A stretch of 64,000 nucleotides of DNA from Notospermus geniculatus (taxonomy: Eukaryota > Nemertea > Pilidiophora > Heteronemertea > Lineidae): positions 24,377 through 88,376 of the forward strand of contig NMRB01000787.1 of the NCBI GenBank assembly GCA_002633025.1. The letters are read 5' to 3'. The position numbers and the translations under genes are program-made. Position 1 is the stretch's first letter, and each line of letters opens with the position of its first letter. Positions 1 to 12,300 of the stretch are shown here, in pieces. The notes beneath the pieces are model-generated. The model was not told the DNA's origin, ran no database searches, and was given only the letters and a program-made list of their open reading frames with translations.

Positions 1-1214
1 CTATACGGCCCTGGATGGATCGACATGTTTCTCAGTGTGTCCCCTTTATTGTCAAGTCACAGCTTATTCCGTCAGACAATAGGAGGGGAACACTCGCAGA
101 TAAGGAACACTGGTAGATGTTACACTGGAACCTCGATCTCAGTGGACAAGAAAAATGCAGCAGGTGTGATAGGAATCTAGGTCTCCCATGAACGTAAGTA
201 CTCCAGTACTTTCTCAGCCAGCTGGTACTCAGGTTTCAGTGTGCAATGAAGGATTTAGGATCTAAATGGGGAGACAAAAAATCACCCGTCAAATTCAAAT
301 CGTTTATTGCACCACGTAAAAAATATAAAAGTACATGGGTTAAGTTTTACAATAAACAATGGATGACAATGGTAAAAACAATATGATTGGATCCTTGAAA
401 AAACTGATAGCAGATTATTGCAACTCGGACTTCCATTCCAAGGACTACCATTCCTATCACACCGGCATGTAGCACGCAAAGGGTTAACAACACGGAATTC
501 CCTTGATCTAAAAATAGCAGCCAATCAGAAAAGTCCCAGTTGTCTTCCGGTGTTTCCCAATAATTTCGATTTAGAAAGTGCAGTGATTCGTGGCAAATAA
601 TTTGCGTGTTTCAGCGACTGGCAATAACATTGTATCTACTTAAACATCTAAGCAACGATGTATCGACAACATGTAAGTAGTAGTAGTCTGAATTTTGGCT
701 AGTTATTGCAGCATTGAGCAATGATGAAAAAACTTGGGTAAATTCAAGAATCAAGTTGTCCGAAAATAGAAATCATTCTGCAGTGCAATCCTTTGCACAC
801 AGCGAAGGCGTATGGGTACAGTTATCGGATATTGTGGGCTTTTTTTTGGTGGAGCTGAATGCCCGCTGTGCCGCCTTCTGCAGTGTACGGGTAATGATTG
901 AGGGAAGCCATAGCATGGTTGTGTCTGTGTGCACTTCTGTGATTTGTGAACTCCCGTTTCTGATGATTTTGCTGACATTCCCATTGACATCCTTGTGAAA
1001 TTTGGCCGTGTGTGGTATCTTTGACTTTGAATGACGAACAAGCATGATAAGACAGCACGGCTGATCAACATGAGCTTTATTCAAAAACTGCCAAACATTA
1101 CGTACGCTAAACACGTGCTGAACGTTACATTTATTAACATGACGTAGTGACGTCACCTAAGTAACGACGTCACCAGAAGTTCCGAAGCTCACAACACAAC
1201 ACCATGGCATGACA

Positions 1215-1329
1215 TGTCAGAAGGGGTTAAACAAACCTGGGTCTAGTGCATTGTACAGACTGTAAGCACAGGAGCCATCTGTAAACAAATGCACTAGGCC
1301 CAGGTTTGTTTACCCCTTCTGAGCTGTCA
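1215..1329. repeat. Fold-back repeat
   Basis: About 38-base arms (1215-1252 and 1286-1329) are inverted copies of each other around a 33-base spacer. It is non-coding and can form a strong hairpin. Confidence 0.8.
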
Positions 1330-1388
1330 GGGCCGACTTTCGCAGGATGTCTTATTTGCCAATCGCCATTATTGCCCCATGCCCAGCA

Positions 1389-1452
1389 GTGGAAGAGGCC
1401 AGCACAAACCATTTTGCCCATGGGCAAAATGGTTTGTGCCGGCCTCTTCCAC
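1389..1452. repeat. Near-perfect 64-bp palindrome
   Basis: The two 32-base arms meet at the centre CCCATGGG, with a single mismatch (GGCCAG versus CCGGCC). There is almost no loop, so it can extrude as a cruciform. Confidence 0.9.
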
Positions 1453-1474
1453 GAGTCGATCTGCCTGGTAGGCC

Positions 1475-1686
1475 TACCGTATACATGTACGTAAATATTT
1501 TCACGTGTAAATATTCTCGCGAAAATCGCGAAATCAAAATTTCGCTGCAAATATTAATACACGTATAAAGGTTCCCCAACAATCCAGTCAGTTCCCTTCC
1601 CTGTCCTTGATGCCAACATTAATCCACAGAAAAAAAATGTTCAATTCGTGAAATATTATCCCGCGAAAATATTTGCGTATACGGTA
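1475..1686. mobile_element. MITE with TACCGTATAC ends
   Basis: Terminal inverted repeats TACCGTATAC and GTATACGGTA bound a 212-bp AT-rich, CG-word-rich body (TTCGCGAAAAT-like words). It has no coding capacity. A TA target duplication is likely but is fused with the ends. Confidence 0.7.
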
Positions 1687-1884
1687 TATCACTGAAGATG
1701 TGGTGGCATAAAAAAACACAAAAACCTGCGGTAGTACCAGGGTGCAAAAGCCCTACACAAATTATTGGTTGAATGGAACGAATTTAGAATACCCGATCAG
1801 TGTGTCAGTGCCCAAAAAAGCTTACCGATTGACGACGGAATAAGCCGCATCTAACAGTAGGATTTCCATTGTGTGCCATGGAGT

Positions 1885-2157
1885 ATGGTGGTGTAGTGGT
1901 TCGGGCCTCCGACTAGCGGTCAGAGGGTCCCGGGTTCGAATCCCACTGGGCAAGTCTCTTTGCCTCACTGGCCTCTCTCCACCCAGGTGTATAAATGGGT
2001 ACCGGTCGGAAATGCTCGCATTGTAGCGCTGAATGAGCAGCTCATCTGAGTTCTACTGAAAGGTTTCAGGATAGACTGGGGTTAAGTGTAAAGTCGGATG
2101 ACACCTCTTGACTACTGTTGTTGATATCGTACTATAAACCCAAACTTTAACTTTAAC
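1885..2157 (+). mobile_element. tRNA-derived SINE, family A
   Basis: The head is tRNA-like with a box A (TGGTTCGGGCC) and a box B (GGTTCGAATCC, 1933-1943), followed by a conserved tail ending in a CTTTAA-like repeat. The corresponding place in unit 2 (near 13125) lacks it. Other copies are at 18205 and 31328. Confidence 0.85.
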
Positions 2158-2346
2158 GTCACTTCAGATCGGGGTTCTAAAGTTTAGCTGGTTGAATTCT
2201 AGTAAAATGAAAGCAATCATCTAAGAAGAACTAAAATACCGGTAACCTCCACTTGAGGACTCTTGATCAATCAACTTCTGAACGGGTTCTTATCTAATCA
2301 GGCGAGGCGTAATGCTTATTCAAATGTCAGCTTGTTTCCAGGCCAT

Positions 2347-2460
2347 GGGTGATATGAATAAAATCTAGCAAAATGCTTTTACTTCTACAGGATACCGTAG
2401 TGCATTTGTACTGCAAAATCCAAGTAAAAGCATTTGCTAGTCTTTATTCATATGACCCCT
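2347..2460. mobile_element. MITE with GGGTGATATGAATA ends
   Basis: Inverted ends GGGTGATATGAATA and TATTCATATGACCC enclose two nearly complementary arms. Unit 2 has the empty site near 13318. A second family member is at 49764-49881. Confidence 0.8.
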
Positions 2461-2793
2461 ACCCTGAGAATTGCACCACCTGCTTAATTGCATGAGATGC
2501 TAATCAGACAGGTGATATTTTAATTTCATGCTGTACACCGTATCTTGTGCTACATTTCATTTTAGACATAATTTAATTCCCCGTATCAGAATGCTTTTCA
2601 ATTTAAAGCCTAATTACCAGCTTGAACGGGCTGTTTGCACAGGTGCAGAGGAAGCTGATTTAATTACAATTCCGAGGCATGATAATTTTCTGCCATCATT
2701 GACGTTGCATTTGATGGGGACAGAGCTGACTGTGTGCTACTGGTGTTAAAATCGTGTTAAGGTCCTCCCTTCTTATCATTAAATTCAGTTGCC

Positions 2794-3010
2794 AAAGGGG
2801 CTGTTCGTTTTCGTCACTTGAGGAATCTAAGTTGTGATCCTTGGGAAAACGGAAAAAGCTATGCACTTGCAAATTGCAGGGATTATTTGTTGTGCTGATG
2901 CGGAATAATAGCTGCAATTTGCAGCTTCATACATGTACATGTAGCTTTCTCCATTTTCTCAAGGATCAAAACTCAGATTCCTCAATTGACGAAAACGAAC
3001 AGCCCCTTTT
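2794..3010. repeat. Fold-back upstream of TMEM43 copy 1
   Basis: Arms beginning AAAGGGGCTGTTCGTTTTCG and ending with its complement flank an inner palindromic core (TTGCAAATTGCAG-like). It is present at the same place in unit 2 (13655-13858), so it predates the duplication. Confidence 0.8.
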
Positions 3011-3044
3011 CTAAATATTTGCTTCCCAGAGGATACTTTTCTTC

Positions 3045-3270
3045 AAGGAGACCGGTATTGCCACTTTTTCTCGACAGCCGGCGCCACCGCGCCACTCTCC
3101 AACCCAAGGGACTAACTCCGTTGTCGGGGAATGGACCCGATTTCTCCGTACATTTTGTAATGGATTATTGTAGTTCTTGTTTCTGCCGCTAGGTGGCTCC
3201 TCTACGTCGGCAGTCAAATTACATGTACCGGTACCCATTAGATATTGCATACATGTACCATGGTCCTTTA
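3045..3270. mobile_element. piggyBac-type MITE (AAGGAGCCCGGTATT family)
   Basis: The ends and body match the better preserved element at 18856-19246, which has TTAA on both sides. It sits immediately 5' of TMEM43 coding exon 1. The unit 2 counterpart is 13893-14080, so it predates the duplication. Confidence 0.65.
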
Positions 3271-3345
3271 GGAATGGAAAGAAGGAATTTTGGTAAATTC
3301 TTGCATTCATACGGATTTTTCTTTCAGTATCCTGGTGATCCTGGC

Positions 3346-6300
3346 ATGCACAATATGAACATGGGTGACGCCGATTCCGTTACAAGAGTGTCATATCAGG
3401 ACAATCCCGGCTTCTTCCAGCGCATCAGTAACAGCCTGATGGCAATAGGGGTTGGCTTAATTCTTATTTTTGTGGCTTCTGGACTTCTCTTTTGGAATGA
3501 GGTAAGTTATAGAAGAAAGCTGCGCTTCCATTAGAGAAAAAGCCGGTATTTGTCTGGGCTTATTCTGCTTCCATTACAAGATATCTGTGTTTAATAAGTC
3601 CGGTTCTCAGTAAGTCCCGACCCTTGAAGCTCGAATAGCATAGCCGAGTATACTCCGAATCAAATTAGATGCGGATCAAGACCGGTGTTTTCTCTAGGCT
3701 ACAGGTGGCTTAAGATCGCATGTGACATTCTGCATCAAAAGTACCAGAACAATATAATGCGGTTCACTCCATGTATCGCCGCCTGAAGCCAAATTACTAG
3801 CCTCAAATCCAGTAGTTGAAGCGCAAGCTGTGAAATATCCGGTCTTATTTATAAGTTGATAGACACCGGTATTAGACCGGATATAAAAGCTGTAATGGAA
3901 GCGCAGGTATCGAGACAAATTTGGGTCCTGAAAGAGGCAGCTGTTTCTAAAGGCGCTGCTCCAGATGGCAATTTTTTCATGCTAGTTGGCTGTCTTATAC
4001 AATATATGTAGGCTTTTCAACCAGAGATAACTACAGTTCATTCCAAATCCCAGTGGCGCGAGGTTTTCAGCCGATATCTCCGCAACGGCTAGGTCAAATT
4101 CAACATACCATACATCAATTAATTTGTCTTTCTTGCCGGTATCTTTCTGCTATCTTCATTTTTCACGTAAGGTCTGCATAACGGATCCCTTTCTCAAAAC
4201 CCATTTCATTTCGCTACGCTGTTCAGTGCAGTTTACACGTGCGCGATGCATTGCGTCATTTCAAAATGGCCGCCATTTCGGCCGCAAACACGAACTGTGA
4301 TTTGTGAAAGAACTTTTTTCTGTCACGTTTTTCGGGAAAATGACAGTGATGATGGCTGTACCGCCAAGAAAGACAAGTCGATTGACGTATGTTTCATCAA
4401 AATTGGCCCAGCGGTTGCGGAGCTATAGTTGATAAACCTCGCGCCAATCGGAACTGGAATGAACAGTAGCATTTTGAGTTCCAGATGCGTTAGGAATGAC
4501 ATGGGAGCTGGCTGACTCTGTTGATTTCATTTCCAGGGACGGGCTGTGCACACCGCTGCAGCTCTCAATGAAGGCCTGAAGGTCGTCCGGTCACTTGATA
4601 ATATGGAAGTCCCGTTCAAGGAAAACGATGGAAAATTAATCCATCTGAAAAATGCTGATTTGATAACAAAGAACGTAAGTTTTGTGATAAGAATGTTAGT
4701 AATTGGGAATAGTTGGATTGGTTTTGATAAGTAACCCGCATTGATTTTTAGCTCACTGGGGTGAGCTATTACGATGGTGCAGCGTCCGTCGTCCGTCGTC
4801 GTCGTCGTCCGTCGTCGTCGTTGTCCGTTAGCAGGGCACGTTTCGTAACCGCTGGAGCTATTGATCTGAAACTTGGTACATAACTACCCCTAGGTCAGAT
4901 GACCCACGACACGAAGTTTCGGTCCGATTCAACTCTCAGTTTGGCCACCAGGTGGCGGAAACCAAAAACACAAAAAGTACAATAACTCCTGAACTAATGA
5001 CTAGATCATCTTCAAATTTTTATCATAGGTGTAGCTAATAAGGATTCACATAACATATATAACGGGTTTTTGATTTGACCTACTTTTCAAGGTCACAGAG
5101 GTCAAAGTTCGACAAAAGTGACGAACCTGCCACAGTTTGTCATTATTTCACCGAGCAACTTCATATCTGGCATAAACATGCATTGGAGGGGTACCTTAAA
5201 AAATACCAAGTTTTGGCCCGATTCAACATCCAATATGGCCGCCAGGTGGCGTAACCTGAAAATCAAGTAAGTGTTATTACTCAGGAACGGCTCGACGCAG
5301 AGTGCTCAAATTTGATATTTACCTCCATCTAGATGACCTTTACATGCATGTCAAATTTCGGCCTGATTTGATTTCAAACATGGCCACCAGGTGGCGTAAC
5401 CCAAAAATCATCAAAGTGCTGTAACTCAGGAACGACTTGACCCAAAGCGCTCCAATGTGCTATGTGGTCCCCTGCAGATGACCTTTATGTACCGTATTTT
5501 CGCGACTATAGGGCGCACCTGACTATAAGGCGCACCCCCTAATTTCATCCAAAATCTTTGACGAAATCCATACAGAAGACGCACCGCTGTATAAGGCGCA
5601 GTCCCATCAGTGAATGCTTCAGTGCATATTGTACACATACAATGTATGGCTGCTCAGTGTGCATTGACTGTTCGTGGTAACAACACCCAACATGATTGAT
5701 AGGCCTAATTACAATGGTCGGACTCAAGCCACAGATAAGGCGCACCACCTTATAAGGCGCACCCCCAATTTTCGACCCCTCTTCAAGGAAAAAGGCTGCG
5801 CCTTATAGCCCGAAAATTACGGTACATGTGAAGTTGCAGCCCGATCTGACATCTAATATGGCCGCCAGGTGGCATAACCCAAAAATCATCAAAGTCTTTT
5901 CTGGGAATGACTTGACCCAGATTGCTCATAACTGATATGTAGGCTACCTCCCTACTGTCATTAGACTATTATGTCCAACCCAGTGAGCACATGGTCCATG
6001 GACCATTTCATTACTTGTTTTACCATAGTTATTTTACCAAATTTCAAATTTTCGACCCCAACCGGGGTCTTCTTCAGGCTGGCACTTTTCCACACTAGAT
6101 TTCAGAAAAGACTGTCTTTCAGTCTTTTCTGAAATCTAGTGTGGAAAAGTGCCAGCCTGAAGAAGACCCCGGTTGGGGTCGAAAATTTGCTAAGCGCGGT
6201 GGCATAATGGTTAGGGCTGTGGACTCGTGATCGGAAGATCGTGGGTTCGATCCCCGGCCGTGCCACTCTGTAACTCTCAACTGGCCTGAAATGTCCATCG

Positions 6301-9300
6301 CGTGCGCTATATTGTGGCTGCCCTTTGGTTTCTACAGAAAGGTTTCTGAATCATAGGCTGGGGTAATAATGTGTGAAGCGCTTAGAGAGCGTAATACGCT
6401 ATGAAGCGCTATATAAGAACTCGCCATTATTCATTATTAAGTCCTGGAAGTTGACTTCTTGATGTTTACCACGTTGTGTGTCAATTTTTGTGCTTTCTTC
6501 TTTGGATTACCAAATTTCAAAGGGGCTGTTCACTTTCGGAACCATTTTCCCAACTAATTTTTCATTACCCGGTACGATGCAGTATGATTTTCATGATAAC
6601 TTCAGGTATAATATTTTATAATTATGGAAGAAAAATGTGACATCAGTTTCATTTTAATTAGGAAAACAAAGAACATTTGCAAAATGTCCAAAATCATCGT
6701 GAAAACAGTGAAATTATTCCCTAATGTTTGTTGTAGTGGGAGAGTAATGGTATTAGTGAGGTTTCGCAAGGGCCCGGTTAGGTACCCTACGACAACGTTT
6801 ATCTATTGTGTGGGTGTACCCAAACAATAAATAAACATTGCCATATGGCCTAACTGGGCGCTTGCGAAACCTCGCTATTATTCATCATTGGTTTGGCTGA
6901 AATATTTTCATTTCTGGAGCCCTTTTTAACTGGGAGGAGAACAGAACATCACATCTAGGTCTAACAAATTTTGATAGATACAATATTTTCATCATTTCTC
7001 AATCTGATTTGGATTCACTTTCAGCCACTAATGGATGGCGTATATGAAATATCTATCAGGGCGGTAAAATTGAAACGCGATGTCCAGATGTACCAGTGGG
7101 TGGAACATGAAAGTACCACGTAAGAATTACTCACCAATCCTTCGCCGAGCTGTCAAATCTGCTGCAAAACCTGCCGTTTTTAGCAGTCTCCTGCAAAACC
7201 TCCTCCTTCAAAACCTGCTTTTATTAGCAGTCTCCTGCAAAACATGCTGTTTTTTAGTAGTCTACCGGTACTGCAAAACCTACTGTTTTTAGCAGTCTTC
7301 TGCAAAACCTGCAGGAGATATAGGTATTTATAGAACCAAAGAAACGAGCAAATCCAAAATGTGATATTCATATCTATATATTACACTATATACACGGTAC
7401 AAACGTTTTCGGCAGCATCCTGCTAGCCCTCATCAGGTAAAATGAGAAATATTACAAATTGAAGAAAGACTGGAGCATTAACATAACAGCAATAATACAA
7501 TTAGTAACTCTGTTGGGGGTGATTTAAAAGATCCCCAAGAAGAAGAAAGACCCTTGTTGAGCCAGCTGTTTGCCGAAAACGTTTGTACCGTGTATATAGT
7601 GTAATACATGTATATAGATATGAATATCACATTTTGGATTTGCTCGTTTCTTTGGTTCTATAAATGTACCTCGCTACCAAAACTCTAGATATAGGTATTG
7701 TTGTAACTTTTCTTTTTTAATTCCAGAGAATATAATGAAGGAGACAGGACTAGGAAGGAAACAACATACTCATACTGTAAGTAATCCATCCATGTACAGT
7801 ACTGTGCAGAAGTTAATGTCCAATTAACTTTTCCTATCTTCAAGTCATTTATTCACTTCTGTTTATTTTTTTCTGTTTTGTGTAGATATGCATTTGATAT
7901 ACATGTACACCTTCTGATCAAGTTTGAAATAGAAACAGGTTTCTAAGGTGAAAGACATACATGTAGCTTCCTACCGGATTCGAACCCGCGGACTCTTGCA
8001 TTAGGCATCAGTCGCCAGCACTAAGGGGGGCAGCACACCTTAACCACCAGGCCTAATCCCTCTCTTCAAAAAAGATGGTTCAATAATGACCTATGTTAAA
8101 CGAGGCGTCCATCAGTACCCTGCGAGTAGTCCAAACAATCTCCGAACCCAAACAGTTTTATGTTATGTGAGGGGTCACGTTTAAAGGGGATACAATTAAA
8201 GAACACGAAATAGAAACGGGTTTCTAAGGTGATTGACACAGCTTCCTACCAGACTCGAACCCACGGACCCTCGCAATAGGCATCAATCGCCAGCACTAAG
8301 GGGCAGTTCTGATCAAAGAAATTGAAACACAGGATTTCAATCTTGTTTTATTGATTCCAGCAATGGAGTGGAGATCAGAAATCGTCAAAAGTTTAACCTT
8401 TGCAAAACCAACCGGTCATCAAAACCCAAAGTAAGTTCATTTTGATCATTTGTTTTAGTAACCAAATATTATCGTTCTCATTGAAATAGAAATCACGATA
8501 GGAATCGCCACGCTGCAACTGGTCAACTGGTGCTGATGACTCTTCGATATAGGATTTAGCAGGGAACAATATTTGCGTTGCGTATGGGGGGTGTCAACGG
8601 TAATTTGCATTCGCGGAGAAAAAATTTAGCAAACACCGCGAGAATTTTTTCCCATGAACATATTTCGCTTTAAGGTATCTGTTGGATTTGCACTAATCCC
8701 TGTTAAGTTTTTTTATGCCCCCGACTTCCGAAAAAGTCGGGGGCATTATGTCGTGGCGCGTGCGTCGGTGTCGGTGTCGTCGTCGGTGTCGGTGTCCGTT
8801 AACATTTGGTTTCCGTCAATTAGCTTGAGAACGCTTTGACCAATCAACCTGAATTTTTTTGTGAGGGTTGGTCTCTATGAGGGGACGGTTCCTTTCGATG
8901 ACCAGCTCCGCCGCCCATCCAAGATGGCGGCTATGGTGGCCAGCGTGAAATCGGTTTCCGTCGATTAACTTGAAAATGCTTTGCGCAGTCAACCTAAATT
9001 TTTTTGTGAGGGTTGGTCTCTATAAGGGGACGGTTCCTTTCGACGACCAGCTCCGCCACCCATCCAAGATGGCGGCTATGGTGGCCATCTTGAAATTGGC
9101 TTCCATTGATTAACATGAGAACGCTTTGCACAATCAACCTGAATTTTTTTGTGAGGGTTTGCATCTATGAGAGGAAGGTTCCTTTCGATGACCAGCTCTG
9201 CCGCCCATCCAAGATGGCGGCTATGGTGGCCATCTTGAAATCGAGTTTCCGTCAATTAATTTCAGATTGCTTCGCCCACAAACAACATACCAGTCGGGGG

Positions 9301-12300
9301 CATATGCCACGCTCTGCGTTGCTCTTGTTTTCATTTGAAATCTGTTTGACCTTTTCATTCTGTTTCAGTTCCTTCCCAGTTGAATCAATGGAGATAGTGG
9401 CTGAAGGAACAATGGCGGGAGGATTCTTGTTGTCAAAGAGTGAGTAGGTTTTCCTTAAAGGGACTCTACAGGCGGCTTCCTCATAGACATTTTGATATCT
9501 CACACCTCAAGTAAATTTCCTTGGATGCCATTGGCCAAATCCCGTCACATGACCTCGACAATTTCGGAAGCAATGACGTCATTTTATCACATGATGTTGT
9601 CGACGTCACGGATAACACGACGGAAATCTCGATGACGTTGTGATGTCAAATGGCATAAAAAGCATTGTTATTTTCATCTTGATATTTTCATTATGTCACG
9701 TCGAAATTCGTAAGGACACTTCCCAGGTCCGTCTGCATGTGCATAGCAAGTCTGGCAGCGATCCGTTTGTCGGTCTTGGAGAAAATCGCGAACACACCCA
9801 CACACAAATAAACTCTTCTCAAATTTTGGTACGATGTATGATGGAGTGACCAGTTTTCAGGGTAGAACAGTTTTCGTGGTACTCCCGTTTTTTCCCGTTA
9901 TTCACGTTTATTCACGCGCGTGCCCGCGAGACATAAACATTTCACGGTAAATTAATATCTCTATTTTCGATACATAACAAAGTAATTACGGACGCAAAGC
10001 GAGTAACGCCGCAATCGGGTGGTAAAGTCTTAGGCCTACATGGCCTAGTACTGTACCACGAAAACCGGTCACACCATCATACATCAGATCTGATTTCATC
10101 ATCTGCTACTTTCAGATTTGCTGGAGAAGATATCTGTCTTCCATGAAATAAAAGCTTCGGGTGAAATATCCCATCCCGGGGTTAAAATTTATAATGGCTA
10201 CTTCTTCCATGGGGAGGATCCATTACATCCCAAGATTGGAGATATGAAAGTTAAAATGCTGTACGCCGGTCTGGCACAGGACAATTCTCCGCTTGGAAAG
10301 CCTGATACGGTAAGTTTGGGGGTTTCTTTCCTGGAAGATAGAGAGGGCTAAGGAAAGGGGATGAGCACCTAAGAGACCAACCTGCACAAAGTGTGTATCT
10401 CAGAGACGGTGACTGCGATTAGCTTCAAATTCGCACATTGTATTATCCCTTTTGCTGCCCCCAGAAAATGCACTAAAATGCCACACTTCGCGACTTTGCG
10501 CCCCTCCCATTCCGAAACGGATCCGAGTACACATTCGAACGACCTCCAGAAGCTGTAGAAGAAAGTGTTAGACTTCAGTTCACAGAAAATCGGTCAGATG
10601 GCAGCACCAGTACAGACGTGGTTTTGCCTAGAAAAATTCTGTGTTCCCGGTACTACCGGGTATAGGCGTTTCACCACTATTTTATTATACCCGGTATAGG
10701 TGTGGAAAGGGTTAGATCCCCGGGACTATATCTCATGTGAAGTGATTGATAACAGCAACGAGAAAAATTATTTTGGTCAACTGCTACCCAATTTAAAACA
10801 ATGTTTTTTTGGGATGGCTAGAAATGGTGGAAAAAATAGGATTCATTGTCTGTGTTTTCACAGTGGCTTGAAGACTACTTCAAAGAAAGAAAGCCCCAAT
10901 GGCGAATGCTTAGTTTTGATTTATTGATCCCAGATTGACAGGAAATGAAGCAAGAAGATTCTGTGATCTGTGGGTGGACAGAACCTTTAGTTCCTTGTAC
11001 CTTTGTTTCTTTGCAAGGGCAAGTAAAAGACCCCATCCAAGTGAGGAACATGAGTCGCTTGAGATGGCCTCCTTCATACTTACAGGGCCAATAATGCTAT
11101 GGCTTCGGCCCTGATGGAAAAATCTACTACAAATACAAATACCTTGCTGTATCATTTCTTTTGTTTCACTCCTAGGTCAGCATCATCGCAAAACAAGATG
11201 GCAAAAACTTAAAAGCGTACGAAACGGGACATGGACACGACTTGGAGATTTTGTATATGGGAGATCTGTCTGCTGAGGTAGGAAGAAATAGTTGAAGAAG
11301 ATCTTTGAAAAATTTCAAACACCTCTTGATTACCTTTCATTTGGCATTATTATTCTGCAGTCTGGTTAAAGCGAATCGAAAGTGAAAAAATTTGATTTAG
11401 AAATAGAATTTGAAAGGGGACGAATTTTCAGCAAAAAATGTAAACAGACTTCTCCAGAATGTCAACAAAGAAATTTTCGTGCATTTTGATTGGCTGAATT
11501 TTGTGTTTACAAACACCAGCCAAATGTAAACAAAATCCGCTATCGATTCGCTTTAACGTATAAACAAGCCCTTGGAGTGGACATTGTACTATAGTACGTT
11601 TAAATCACCTTGACCCCCAATGGGAGGACCCTTTGGTTGTAGGCAGACCTTGGTATTGTTGGTGAAGTCCGAGAGACCTACAGTGTAGCACAACGCAATC
11701 AACAGTGTTTTGTATTGTGTTGTGGAACCAGGGCATAAAAAGACAATGCAAAACAGCTTGCTCCGCGCAAGGTCTGTCAAAGCTTGAATCAGGCGATTAT
11801 TTGAAATATGGTTCCTGAGTTGTGTCATGCTGTTGAAGACTCACGGAGTCCAGTGGCCTGTATAAACAATTTTTGACTCCTAGACTGGTACCCGATCCCA
11901 ACATTACTCAGACGGAGAAAGGGACCGGTATTGGGCGGCCATACTTGGCAGAAAGCTGCCATGTTATGACGTCACAGAGGATTCCCCTCAGTACATACCT
12001 CACATCCCAAAATAGCCAACCAATCAACTGCGACGTTACAAATTCAAATTCAAAAAGAGCTAGCCAATCAACTGTGTCGTTACGTCAGGCAATACCGGTC
12101 CCTTATCCTTGAGCTATGTTGGGACCGGGAACCAGTCTGTTTGACTCCTTCCTCAATTCATGCATTTTCTACCATCATATACATTTTCTTAACCATCACT
12201 ATCTTTACAATATTCCAGCAAATCTTTAATCGTGAACATGCCGACAACAACATGGCGACGTGGGGTATTCGAGCAGGCGGCTGGATTGCCATGTTCATCG

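Larger units (their letters stand above)
1..1778. other. Non-coding left flank
   Basis: No exon with usable splice sites or recognisable protein homology was found here. The stretch holds a fold-back (1215-1329), a near-perfect palindrome (1389-1452) and a MITE (1475-1686). It lies outside the tandem TMEM43 units and has no second copy in the window. Confidence 0.6.

Noticed and set aside
1890-1960. tRNA-like sequences with good A and B boxes (also 6195, 7970, 18230, 31345)
   Set aside because: Each is the head of a longer repeated unit with a common tail, so they are SINEs, not tRNA genes.
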